A stretch of DNA of 64,000 bases from Ensifer sp. IC3342 (lineage in GTDB: Bacteria > Pseudomonadota > Alphaproteobacteria > Rhizobiales > Rhizobiaceae). The notes under the pieces are model-generated. The model saw only the letters and a list, made by a program, of their open reading frames with translations, did no database searches and had not been told where the DNA came from. Positions 57,009-64,000 of the stretch are shown here, one piece after another; within the stretch, counting starts at the first letter, position 1, and each line of letters begins with the position of its first letter. Position numbers and translations under genes: made by a program. The DNA lies in the NCBI RefSeq assembly GCF_020193655.1, contig NZ_JADYVE010000005.1:248001-312000 (forward strand), written 5' to 3'.

Positions 57009-57509
57009 CTATTGGGCTTCCTGGCAGGCGCGTAGCGCCTGAAACGCAGCATCGGTTCCGGCCAGGCTCAGCACGATGGGATCACGGCCGTTCGGCGTGA
57101 TCGTCAGCGTCTTCTTCTTGGCAAGGTCGTAGATGAAATCTGGATTGTTGAACCGGGCGTACGCTCCTTCGTAACCGTCGATCCGCTGACCGATAGCCTC
57201 ACCCTCGAACATCTGTCCGTCAATGTCGAACATCACGGACAACTTCTCTCCCGCGGCGATCGTGGCATCCGCCTTGTTGTAAAGCGCCATGTAGCCGTGC
57301 ACATCGTCTTTCGCGTTGATACCCATTTCAACCTGCTGGCCGGCCTCGTTAATTTTCGCGAGCAGGCATCCGGGGCCCATGTCCTTCCTGATAAAGATGT
57401 CCCAGCCAGCTTCCGAGCCGTATTTCTTGAACATCTCCTGAGCGCCCGCGCCTGTTGCGCACAGACCTGCAAGGACCAGCGCTGTACCGAATAAACTCTT
57501 CGCAAACAT
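57009..57509 (-). CDS. Exported protein of unknown function
   Basis: 166 residues. Signal peptide MFAKSLFGTALVLAGLCATGAGA, then EMFKKYGSEAGWDIFIRKD, GCLLAKINEAGQQVEMGIN, and ending DPIVLSLAGTDAAFQALRACQEAQ. Two cysteines, one early and one at the end, could pair. The closing segment (LSLAGTDAAFQALRAC) resembles the end of many small rhizobial periplasmic proteins. GGAGA precedes the ATG. Lies between the DUF1254 pseudogene and the Tat protein gene, probably in one unit with the latter. Confidence 0.75.
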   Translation of the reverse strand: MFAKSLFGTALVLAGLCATGAGAQEMFKKYGSEAGWDIFIRKDMGPGCLLAKINEAGQQVEMGINAKDDVHGYMALYNKADATIAAGEKLSVMFDIDGQMFEGEAIGQRIDGYEGAYARFNNPDFIYDLAKKKTLTITPNGRDPIVLSLAGTDAAFQALRACQEAQ

Positions 57510-57588
57510 GGTGTTCTCCGTTGTTGCTGTACTCCAAGCCATTCTCCGGCCCCGGCTACTTGCCCCGGCCCGACTGGCGGTGCTGCAC

Positions 57589-58113
57589 TCAGTAAAGGAA
57601 CGCACGCCTGTATGCGCGACGCGCCACGCCCGCATAGGATAGGGGCGTCAGTGGCATGCCTATGATGTCGATGAACACCGACACGTCGGCGCCCTTCTCC
57701 GGCAGCTCTCCGTCTATGACCTGGACCGCATAGGAAAGCCTGTCGGCGTTCAGTTCCGGATCCTTGAGGACGACCACGACCTGCTTGAGCTCGCCTCCCT
57801 CGAGGATCGACAAGTCGGCATTGGGCGGGTCGGAAAGGAAGCTGTCCTTGCCCTTGCTCCAGAATGGAACGAAGGCGGCCGTCTTCATGTTTCCGGCGAT
57901 ACGCTCCGGACGATCGGAAAAAAACAGGGTAGAACCGGAAACGCCTTCCAGCGTGATTTTGCTCGTACCCTTGTCGTAACTCATCGCATCCGCCGTTTGG
58001 ACGAAGAGGAAGTCCGCCACCTCATCGGCTGCGTGGACAGATCTCACCCTTGGCGAAACCGCCGCCACCGCCAAAGTGGAAGCCGCCAACAGAAGATTTC
58101 GTCGAGTGGTCAT
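57589..58113 (-). CDS. Tat-exported protein of unknown function
   Basis: 174 residues. Twin-arginine signal MTTRRNLLLAASTLAVAAV ending near HAADE, then a compact domain: FLFVQTADAMSYDKGTSKITL, TLFFSDRPERIAG, FVPFWSKGKDSFLSDPPNADL, LKQVVVVLKDPELNADRLSY. I know this as an uncharacterised exported family that accompanies DUF1254 and sulfatase genes. The island motif lies 148 bp before the ATG. Confidence 0.75.
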   Translation of the reverse strand: MTTRRNLLLAASTLAVAAVSPRVRSVHAADEVADFLFVQTADAMSYDKGTSKITLEGVSGSTLFFSDRPERIAGNMKTAAFVPFWSKGKDSFLSDPPNADLSILEGGELKQVVVVLKDPELNADRLSYAVQVIDGELPEKGADVSVFIDIIGMPLTPLSYAGVARRAYRRAFLY

Positions 58114-58260
58114 CTTTTCGCTCCGTTGATAGTTGATGACAGGTATTGTTGGCCTACCGGCCCCATCTCGCTTGATCGCCCGGCCACACGTCGGGCCGCA
58201 CCTGCATGTATCGCGGCCCCTGATCCTCGACGATACTGATCTGAAATCTGCTAGGGGGCT

Positions 58261-58276
58261 ATTGTCCTAAAGGGAA
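58261..58276 (-). promoter_or_regulatory. Island motif copy c (TTCCCTTTAGGACAAT)
   Basis: Two or three changes from the consensus, ending in the same GGACAAT as copies b, d and e. It lies 148 bp upstream of the Tat-exported protein gene and directly after the HAD remnant. Confidence 0.55.
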
Positions 58277-58302
58277 GCTGGCGCTCTTCACCCACACCAG
58301 GT

Positions 58303-58443
58303 GGCGGGGCCGGTCGTCCACTGGAGCATATCGAGGTCGTCGTCCGAATTGCCGAATGCGGCAATCGGACGAATGCCGATCTGCTCGTGTATGCTCATCG
58401 ACGTGCCGGGGCCGTCGTCAACGAAATTGATCTGCGGCATGCG
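58303..58443 (-). pseudogene. Fragment of a HAD-family phosphatase
   Basis: About 45 codons remain: MPQINFVDDGPG, IGIRPIAAFGNSDDDLDML and QWTTG. The FGNSDxDxxML motif is HAD motif IV of the phosphoserine-phosphatase-like group. The N-terminal half with the nucleophile Asp and the last ~40 residues are missing. It follows the arylsulfatase terminator. Confidence 0.7.
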
Positions 58444-58565
58444 GAAAAAACGTCGGGATTCCTTCGCGCATCTGAAAAATGCGTCTTGATCGAGGAGCCA
58501 ACGACCTGATCGGGGGGCACCCCGCAGGGGAAGAAGGTAGCGCGGATAGGCGCTTCCTTGAAGCA

Positions 58566-58592
58566 AACGGGCGGCCGAGAGAGCCGCCCGTT
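58566..58592 (-). terminator. Rho-independent-type terminator of the arylsulfatase gene
   Basis: Perfect 10-bp stem AACGGGCGGC / GCCGCCCGTT with a 7-base loop, 10 bp after the stop codon; on the minus strand it is followed by TGCTT rather than a long T-run. Confidence 0.7.
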
Positions 58593-58602
58593 CGATTCTA
58601 TC

Positions 58603-60291
58603 CTAGTTACCGGGCTTGTTTCGGATTGCCTCGTCGATCCGCTTTTTGACGGCGTCAAGATTGAAGGAAGCCGGGTCCTGCATCGGCGGATAGTCAATCG
58701 CGGTGAGGGCGAGTTTCGCGACCTCCTGCTGAACGCTGACAAATCGCCAGAACTCGCGTGCATAGAAGTCATTCATGTAGCCCCCGCCGAGGTCGTTAAG
58801 GCTTTGACCGCCAATTGATGGCGTCCGCTCGAAGGGATCCTGGCGGATGTTCACCATGGTGGGCATGTCGGTCGTCACCTTGGGGCCGGGCCAACCGCCT
58901 GGCTGCTCATAGAACTGGAACTTGAAGTCACCGATGCGGATGGCGCCAAGGTGCGGACCGCCGAAATAGAAGAATTCGTGACGCGCAGACGGTCCTTTGC
59001 CCTGCAGCAGGTCCAACTGGTTGTAGCCGTCAAGGTGGTTCTTGTAGGTCCGGTCGCCAAACTTCACACCCTTCAGAAGTTGCTCGCTGATGTTGGGATT
59101 GCCGGCTGCTGCCAACAGCGTGGGGAACCAGTCCATGGCTGAGAAGATACCGTTCTCAACCGTGCCCGGCTTGACCATGCCCGGCCAGCGAATGATTGCC
59201 GGAGCGCGGAAGCCGCCTTCAAACACGGTACCCTTGGTGCCCTTGAACGGGGTCATGCCGCCATCGGGCCAGGTGAAGACTTCTGCGCCATTGTCGGTGG
59301 TGAAGATGACGATGGTGTTGTCAGTCTCGCCCGCGTCCTCCACGCACTTCAAGAGGGCGCCGACGCTGTCATCCAGTTGCGCCATGCCGGCTTCTTCAAG
59401 GCCATAGTTGGTCTTGCTGTCCATAAGCGCCCGGTATTTCGGCGACAGAAACGTCCACACGTGCATGCGCGTGGTGTTGTGCCAAACAAAGAACGGCTTG
59501 CTGTCGGTCTTGGCTTTGTCCATGAAGTCGCACGAAGCCTTGACCAGCACCTCATCAAACGTACCCATGTCGTATTTGGCCTTGGGCGTGATGTCGTGCA
59601 TGTTCGGCACGTTGGACATGTCGGGGTACGGCGCCAGCGGCCCCTCATCGACGATCCTCTGCTTGCCGATCTTGCCCCAGCGCGGCTGTTCTGTCGCGTC
59701 GTCGGTATCGGTCGCGAATGCATGCACCAGATTTCGCGGCCCGACTTTGTCACGGTACGACTGGTCATCCGGGAACGAATACCAATAGGGATCCGACATT
59801 GCGTCGAGGTGGTACAGGTATCCGAAGAATTCGTCGAAGCCGTGTAACGTGGGCAGGTATTTGTTCAGGTCGCCGAGATGGTTCTTGCCGAATTGGCCGG
59901 TGGAGTAACCCTCGGACTTGAGGGCGGCGGCTATGGTAGCCGCTTTGTCGGGCATACCGACGTCCGCGCCGGCCTGGCCAACGGTCGTCAAGCCCGTCCG
60001 CAACGGGATCTCGCCTGTGATGAAGGCCGCCCGCCCTGCAGTACAGCTTGCTTCAGCATAATAATCGGTGAACATCATGCCTTCGGACGCAAGCTTGTCC
60101 AGGTTCGGCGTCTTCCCGGACATGATGCCCCGGTGATAGGCGCCGATATTGAACCAACCGACATCGTCGCCCATGATCACCAGGATGTTGGGCTTGGGTT
60201 GGTTCTGTGCTTGGACCACTGACGTGCTGCTCAAAAGAACAGCCCCGATAGTCAGTGCCGTCGCAATGCAAGTTGCTCTTGTTCCTCTCAT
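58603..60291 (-). CDS. Exported arylsulfatase (type I, formylglycine-dependent)
   Basis: 562 residues. Signal peptide to about VVQAQ, metal ligands Asp42-Asp43 in VIMGDDVGW, and the sulfatase signature CTAGR with Cys83, which must be converted to formylglycine; then GKNHLG, TDNGAEVFTWPDGGMTPFKGTKGTVFEGG. Releases sulfate from sulfate esters in the periplasm. The expected sulfatase-maturing enzyme is not in this window. The start at MRGTRAT is chosen because GAGGAAGG lies 9 bp before it; MNNMRG at 60300 leaves no spacing. Its promoter carries island motif copy d. Confidence 0.9.
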   Translation of the reverse strand: MRGTRATCIATALTIGAVLLSSTSVVQAQNQPKPNILVIMGDDVGWFNIGAYHRGIMSGKTPNLDKLASEGMMFTDYYAEASCTAGRAAFITGEIPLRTGLTTVGQAGADVGMPDKAATIAAALKSEGYSTGQFGKNHLGDLNKYLPTLHGFDEFFGYLYHLDAMSDPYWYSFPDDQSYRDKVGPRNLVHAFATDTDDATEQPRWGKIGKQRIVDEGPLAPYPDMSNVPNMHDITPKAKYDMGTFDEVLVKASCDFMDKAKTDSKPFFVWHNTTRMHVWTFLSPKYRALMDSKTNYGLEEAGMAQLDDSVGALLKCVEDAGETDNTIVIFTTDNGAEVFTWPDGGMTPFKGTKGTVFEGGFRAPAIIRWPGMVKPGTVENGIFSAMDWFPTLLAAAGNPNISEQLLKGVKFGDRTYKNHLDGYNQLDLLQGKGPSARHEFFYFGGPHLGAIRIGDFKFQFYEQPGGWPGPKVTTDMPTMVNIRQDPFERTPSIGGQSLNDLGGGYMNDFYAREFWRFVSVQQEVAKLALTAIDYPPMQDPASFNLDAVKKRIDEAIRNKPGN

Positions 60292-60300
60292 GTTATTCAT

Positions 60301-60628
60301 CCTTCCTCGGAACGTCTTCTGTCAGCGCGGCCAAGGCTTGTCTTGACTTGCGCTGACGTGGTCTGCACATCACGACAAAATTCCACGCGAATACCGGCAC
60401 TTGGTGCCGTCATCCTTCTTCTCGGCTTTTCGCCATTATCGGGGGCGGTTGTATCGCCTCCATTGTATGGGTGATGGCAACGCTCCCGCATCACGCCAGA
60501 TTAGACTTACGCAGGATTTGCCCGAGCGATATTGTCCTTAGGTGAAGCCCGTTATGATCTAGCAGGATACGCGCAGAGGTGATGAACCGACCTGCGCAAT
60601 CGGCGCTGTCCGGTGAAAATCCGTCCGC
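60301..60628. other. Promoter region of the arylsulfatase gene
   Basis: About 330 bp between the response regulator end and the sulfatase start. It holds island motif copy d (60531-60546) with a 40-bp extension shared with the region at 53.75 kb. The leader between motif and start is about 240 bp, longer than for the other units; no small gene was recognised in it. Confidence 0.5.
60531..60546 (-). promoter_or_regulatory. Island motif copy d (TTCACCTAAGGACAAT)
   Basis: Identical to copy b. Oriented toward the arylsulfatase gene, 240 bp before its ATG. Confidence 0.6.
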
Positions 60629-61003
60629 CTACCGATCGCGCAGGGCGCTCGTGACGGCAGCAATCAGCGCTTCCGGCGGAAACGGCTTCTGCAAATAGGC
60701 GGCGCAATGCAAACTGATCGCGGCCGCTTTCAGGTTCTCGTCGCCGCTCGCGGTGATGAAGATAACCGGCAGGCTGGAGCCCGCCGCCGTCAGTCGACGT
60801 CGCAAGTCGAGACCGGACATGCCCGCAAGGCGGATGTCTAGCACGAGGCAGGCAAGCTGACTGTCTTGATTGCGGTCGAGAAACGCTTCCGCCGAGGCAA
60901 ACGCCTCGACGGCAAAGCGACTTGCCGTCAGCAGGCGTTGGATGCTCCTGAGCATGCTGGGGTCGTCTTCGACGACTGCGATCGTGTACAGCTGGCCGTC
61001 CAA
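60629..61003 (-). CDS. Single-domain response regulator (receiver only)
   Basis: 124 residues from a TTG preceded by AAGGAAAGG at 6 bp. Receiver motifs: acidic pair VVEDD (residues 13-14), phospho-acceptor Asp56 in LVLDIRLAGMSG, Thr in FITASGDE, and Lys106 in YLQKPF. It belongs to the FixJ-like receiver group but has no output domain, so it may act as a phosphate shuttle or sink. A longer TTG start at 61054 lacks a ribosome site and would leave only 25 bp to motif copy e. A decayed relative lies at 53786-53885. Confidence 0.82.
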   Translation of the reverse strand: MDGQLYTIAVVEDDPSMLRSIQRLLTASRFAVEAFASAEAFLDRNQDSQLACLVLDIRLAGMSGLDLRRRLTAAGSSLPVIFITASGDENLKAAAISLHCAAYLQKPFPPEALIAAVTSALRDR

Positions 61004-61078
61004 AGTCTGCCTTTCCTTAACCGCTGGATGGCGATGCCAGCGTACTCCAGTCAATGAGCCGAAACGCGAATTGTTCCT

Positions 61079-61094
61079 ATTGTCCTTTCGGGAA
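61079..61094 (-). promoter_or_regulatory. Island motif copy e (TTCCCGAAAGGACAAT)
   Basis: Shares both ends of the consensus (TTCCC and GGACAAT) with changes in the middle. It lies 76 bp before the TTG start of the single-domain response regulator. Confidence 0.5.
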
Positions 61095-61112
61095 ACAGCT
61101 CGCGTGGGCTAT

Positions 61113-61217
61113 CTACAGCGTCCTTTGCGCGTCTTATCAGACGAGCGAAGGACGCTGTAGCACGTTGAATTGCTGCATGTTTCCTTAAATCGGCTACGAT
61201 TTAAGGAAACATGCAGC
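61113..61217. repeat. RIME-type double-palindrome intergenic repeat, copy 2
   Basis: About 105 bp with two near-perfect palindromes, ACAGCGTCCTTTGCGC...GACGCTGT and GCTGCATGTTTCCTTAAATC...ATGCAGC. Its arms are better preserved than in copy 1 (1500-1606), so it may be the younger insertion. It separates the two response-regulator genes and could process or attenuate a joint transcript. Confidence 0.8.
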
Positions 61218-61287
61218 TGGGTCTGCACTCACGAGTGCATAACCAGATCGGAAACAGGATTCGCGGGTTTGGGTCTGGAGACCGGTT

Positions 61288-61929
61288 TCACGGCTTATGT
61301 GGAGTGGCAGAGTGGTCCAGCAGGCCGAGTTGCTCGGCGATCGAGACCAGTTCTGCCAGTGATTGCGCTCCGAGCTTTTCCATGATGCTTCGCCGGTGCG
61401 CCTTAACGGTTCTCTCAGAGGTGCCAAGCTCATAAGCAACCTGCTTGTTCCGTTTGCCGCGCACAATGAGATTGAAGACGACGGACTCTCGTTGCGTCAG
61501 GCTCGCCACGAGCGTTTGGAGCATGACGCCGTGTTCATGTTCGATCGCCCGTTGCTGGTAGCGATACATCGCCCGTTCGATGGCTGCCAGCAAGGCGCTG
61601 CTCGAAGCGGTCTTCTCAAGGAAGTCTTCGGCCCCCGCCTTTATCGCCCGCACCGTAGTCTCGATATCGCCATGCCCCGTTAGGAAAACAATCGGCAGCA
61701 GCGGCGCTGCCTCGGCCAGACGATCCTGCAGTTCGAGCCCGCCAAGGCCCGGCATGCGTAAATCAAGCAGAATGCATCCAGGTTCCTCGATCGGCAGTCG
61801 TGCCAGAAACTCGGTGCCCGATTCGTAGCATGCGGATCTGAATCCCGATGCCTCAACCAGACGTCCGACCGACGTGCGATATGCCTTATCGTCATCGACG
61901 ATGTGCACGATCGGGATGGGGGAGCTCAT
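61288..61929 (-). CDS. FixJ/NarL-type response regulator
   Basis: 213 residues. Receiver with VDDD, phospho-acceptor Asp56 in ILLDLRMPGLGG, FLTGHGDIETTVRAIKAGAEDFLEK (Lys106; the usual following Pro is Thr), then a LuxR-type HTH (LTQRESVVFNLIVRG, RNKQVAYELGTSERTVKAHR, IMEKLGA). Its ATG overlaps the stop of the kinase remnant (ATGA), so it was translated together with that kinase. It is the best candidate in the window to bind the 16-bp island motif (inference). Confidence 0.88.
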   Translation of the reverse strand: MSSPIPIVHIVDDDKAYRTSVGRLVEASGFRSACYESGTEFLARLPIEEPGCILLDLRMPGLGGLELQDRLAEAAPLLPIVFLTGHGDIETTVRAIKAGAEDFLEKTASSSALLAAIERAMYRYQQRAIEHEHGVMLQTLVASLTQRESVVFNLIVRGKRNKQVAYELGTSERTVKAHRRSIMEKLGAQSLAELVSIAEQLGLLDHSATPHKP

Positions 61930-62216
61930 GACGCCTGCACCAAGCTGACCACGGCACCGGCGCCGCCGTCCCGGCGTTTGCCGGGCCATATCTTCCCGCC
62001 GTATGTTTCGATCGGCCGCACTCTGGCGATCTCACCGATGATGCTCGTCGCAGCAAGCCGTTCATCGTAGGGATAAACGATCAGGACGGGAGGGGCACGC
62101 CTGATGATTTCAGCCTCGGCTTTGCCGATAGCACTGAGGAAAAAGAGCAGCAGCAAAACTGAACATTCGGCGATACCAGCTAGGCTGCTCCGCCGACAGC
62201 TGACAAGACCCCGCAT
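61926..62216 (-). pseudogene. Sensor kinase reduced to its two ends by an internal deletion
   Basis: A 96-codon frame. The N-terminal part is a signal-anchor (LLLLFFLSAIGKAEA) followed by PPVLIVYPYDERLAATSIIGE, like kinases with a periplasmic ABC-binding-type sensor. The C-terminal part, ETYGGKIWPGKRRDGGAGAV, is the last strand segment of a HATPase domain (usual form EAHGGRIW...DGGAVF). Everything between, including the His and ATP sites, is gone. The frame is kept, so coupling to the FixJ-type gene persists. Confidence 0.75.
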
Positions 62217-62589
62217 GATGAGACCAATGTTTCGCTAGCAAACTGTCAATGCCGACGGTTACGGGCTCAAGATACCTTGACATCACTGCTTCTGTAAAGG
62301 CGCGGCTTTGCCGGTCGATGTAACGACAAAGTAGGGGTGCAGATTCCCCTAAGTACAATGTAGCTAACGCAAATTTCGCTTAGGTTATTGTAGAGTAATC
62401 ATCCTCGCGAAGGCGGTTGCTAATCACGACCCCATACGGCGTCACGCGCGCGCCTCAAGAGGTCGGCGCGGACTTTGCAAGCGCAAAAGGAGGGGAAAGG
62501 ACAAAAAAGTTACCTGTCCGGCCGCCGTCTCCTTTGTCGGCAAAACTTGAAAAAGGCGAGGCTGCCAAATACCACTGGCTTGCTGGCTG
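62217..62589. other. Intergenic region upstream of the kinase remnant
   Basis: About 370 bp with one island motif copy (62344-62359) and a looser related string (TTCGCTTAGGTTATT, 62375-62389) 31 bp away. No gene recognised. Confidence 0.4.
62344..62359 (+). promoter_or_regulatory. Island motif copy f (TTCCCCTAAGTACAAT)
   Basis: The copy taken as the reference. It lies 128 bp upstream of the kinase remnant/FixJ-type unit, in the reverse orientation to that unit, and 230 bp upstream of the plus-strand barrel fragment. Confidence 0.55.
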
Positions 62590-63432
62590 GTGATCGCTTT
62601 TACGAGTTGCTTGTCATGGCGCATGAACATGATAGCTATACTCATGTTATGTGAGTCCAAGGAACCCGTTGGAATGCCTCCAGGCGCCACCTACAGAGCC
62701 ACTGCAGCATTCGCTCCAATGAGACGGTATTTCGGCACGCTTGGTCTAGCGGGCAAAGTATCACGCATCTCAGAGAGCGCTGGATTCCCGATCTATGGCC
62801 TCGGCGCGATCGAGGCCAACGGCTATGGCTTCGGCGGCACGCTCACCTGGTACGGCAATGGCGGCCTCTATGTCGACGGCCAGGCGCAGGCGACCTGGTA
62901 TGACAGCGATCTCACCTCGGCCACGCTTGGCAGAACGCTTGCCGACGGCAACGACGGCTTCGGCTACGGCCTCAGCATCGAGGCCGGACAGAAGATCACA
63001 CTCAGGAGCAACTGGTCGATCACCCCGCAGGCGCAACTCGTCTATTCCTCGGTCAGGTTCAGCGACTTCACCGATCCCTTCGGCGCCCGGGTGTCACTCG
63101 ACGACGGCGAATTCCTGATCGGCCGCATCGGCCTTTCGGCGGATTACGAGAGCGAGTGGCGCAGCGCGACGGGCGGGATCAACCGGGTGCATGTCTACGG
63201 CATCGCCAATCTCTATTACGACTTCCTCGGCCGGATGACGACCGAGGTCGCCGGTACCCGCTTTACCAGCGGGAACGAGGATCTTTGGGGCGGGATCGGC
63301 GTCGGCGGCTCGCTTAACTGGGCCGACGACAAATATTCGGTCTATGGAGAGGCAACGGCAAAAACCAGCATCAACGATTTCGGCGACAGCGGCACCGTCA
63401 GTGGCACGGTCGGCTTCCGGGTCCGATGGTAG
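62590..63432 (+). pseudogene. Autotransporter barrel, C-terminal fragment
   Basis: From about 62775 the frame reads as an autotransporter beta-barrel: GYGFGGTLTWYGNGGLYVDG, WYDSDLTSATLGRTLADGNDGFGYGLSIEAG, RVHVYGIANLYYDFL, LWGGIGVGGSLNWADDKYSVYGE and the C-terminal GTVGFRVRW with final aromatic residue. The ~60 codons before it have no signal peptide or passenger character, and the passenger is absent, so this is a 5'-truncated gene joined to unrelated sequence. A terminator follows. Confidence 0.7.
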
Positions 63433-63446
63433 CAGGGATCTCGACT

Positions 63447-63471
63447 TGCCCCGGCGTCCTTCGCCGGGGCA
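63447..63471 (+). terminator. Terminator after the autotransporter fragment
   Basis: Perfect 10-bp stem TGCCCCGGCG / CGCCGGGGCA with a 5-base loop, 14 bp after the stop codon; no clear T-run. Confidence 0.6.
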
Positions 63472-63505
63472 GCAAATCAACCAGGAACGAGAAAGGTAGT
63501 CCGTT

Positions 63506-64000
63506 ATGACTATGGCGAAATTCCGTCTCGCCGCGGCCGCGGCCGCCTTGGTTGCGTTCACCGCGCCCGCCGCGGCTCAGGAGGCGACGTCAAAGCTGCC
63601 AGGCGGGGCTTCCTCGCTCCAGGAAACCTATGAGGCCTGGAGCCTCGCCTGTCAGGGCATGCCTCAGACGGTCTGCGCCATCTCCCAGCAGCAGGTGCAG
63701 CAGAACGGCCAGCGCGTGCTGGCGATCGAGCTGAAGCGGGAGGCTGACGGCGCTCTCACGGGCACTCTCGTTCTTCCCGTCGGGCTCTCGCTCGATGCCG
63801 GGGCAACCCTGCAGATCGACGCCGCAGCGCCGCAGCCGCCCCTGCGCTTCTCCACCTGCCTGCCGGGCGGATGCCTCGTGCCGCTCACCTTCAATGGCGA
63901 AGCGGTGGCGGCCCTGCGCGCCGGCAAGGCCCTAAAGATCAACGTCCAGGGTATGGACAAGAAGGAGGTCGGGCTGTCGGTCGCATTGAAAGGACTGGCT
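63506..64000 (+). CDS. Invasion-associated locus B (IalB) family protein, 3' partial
   Basis: 165 codons are open to the right edge. Signal peptide AKFRLAAAAAALVAFTAPAAA ends at QEA, then IalB family features: ETYEAWSLACQ, VCAISQQQVQQNGQRVLAIEL, a second Cys pair in FSTCLPGGCLVPL, and LRAGKALKINVQGMDKKEV. These periplasmic proteins are common in Rhizobiales and are linked to envelope or invasion functions in Bartonella. ATGs at 63506 and 63512 are both possible. Confidence 0.85.
   Translation, partial: MTMAKFRLAAAAAALVAFTAPAAAQEATSKLPGGASSLQETYEAWSLACQGMPQTVCAISQQQVQQNGQRVLAIELKREADGALTGTLVLPVGLSLDAGATLQIDAAAPQPPLRFSTCLPGGCLVPLTFNGEAVAALRAGKALKINVQGMDKKEVGLSVALKGLA

Overview
The window looks like part of an accessory replicon or genomic island of a Sinorhizobium/Ensifer-type rhizobium. 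Three things point there: a complete rhizobactin 1021-type siderophore locus (rhtX, rhbABCDEF, rhrA, rhtA), two ~105 bp double-palindrome repeats of the rhizobial RIME type (1500-1606 and 61113-61217), and an HmrR/ActP copper module. No tRNA, rRNA, intact insertion sequence, CRISPR array or replication origin was seen. The assignment comes from gene content read by eye, not from a database search.

Layout. 1-2.4 kb: the end of an ABC transporter whose ATPase domain looks catalytically dead, a cyclic-nucleotide-binding protein and an FkbM methyltransferase. 2.5-6 kb: a copper operon (small HMA chaperone, P1B ATPase, HmrR) behind a CueR-type promoter. 6.2-12.7 kb: a LysR regulator divergent from an SDR dehydrogenase, a two-subunit transketolase and a TRAP transporter, probably a sugar or polyol catabolic unit of unknown substrate. 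13-22.7 kb: benzoate/catechol degradation (LysR, catB-catC-catA-benA-benB-benC-benD-transporter-catD). Benzoate is dioxygenated, dehydrogenated to catechol, cleaved ortho and led to 3-oxoadipate; the pca genes for the last steps are not here.

22.9-38.2 kb: the siderophore locus. rhtX-rhbABCDEF and rhtA-acyltransferase-siderophore-interacting protein are two minus-strand operons; rhrA (AraC family) is divergent from rhtA. The same tandem 21-bp-period repeat (GTTCGC-N5-TCCAA) plus a TGA-N9-TC iron-box-like element precedes both operons. rhbC carries an in-frame TAG 42 codons before its natural end. 38.9-49.6 kb: a pectin or rhamnogalacturonan oligosaccharide locus with a LacI regulator, a complete ABC importer, a GH28 and a GH105-like enzyme and an unrecognised 840-residue protein, with matching TGAAAA-N2-TTTTCA operators on both sides of the divergent promoter.

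49.7-62.4 kb: an eroding island centred on an exported arylsulfatase, with exported small proteins, a carbonic anhydrase, a GltS-type carrier, a membrane histidine kinase and two response regulators. It contains decayed pieces of a DUF1254 protein (with an internal inversion), a HAD phosphatase, a sensor kinase and a second receiver domain. A 16-bp motif, TTCCCCTAAGTACAAT or close variants, lies upstream of six of its transcription units and defines a likely local regulon. The window ends with a truncated autotransporter barrel and the start of an IalB-family gene.
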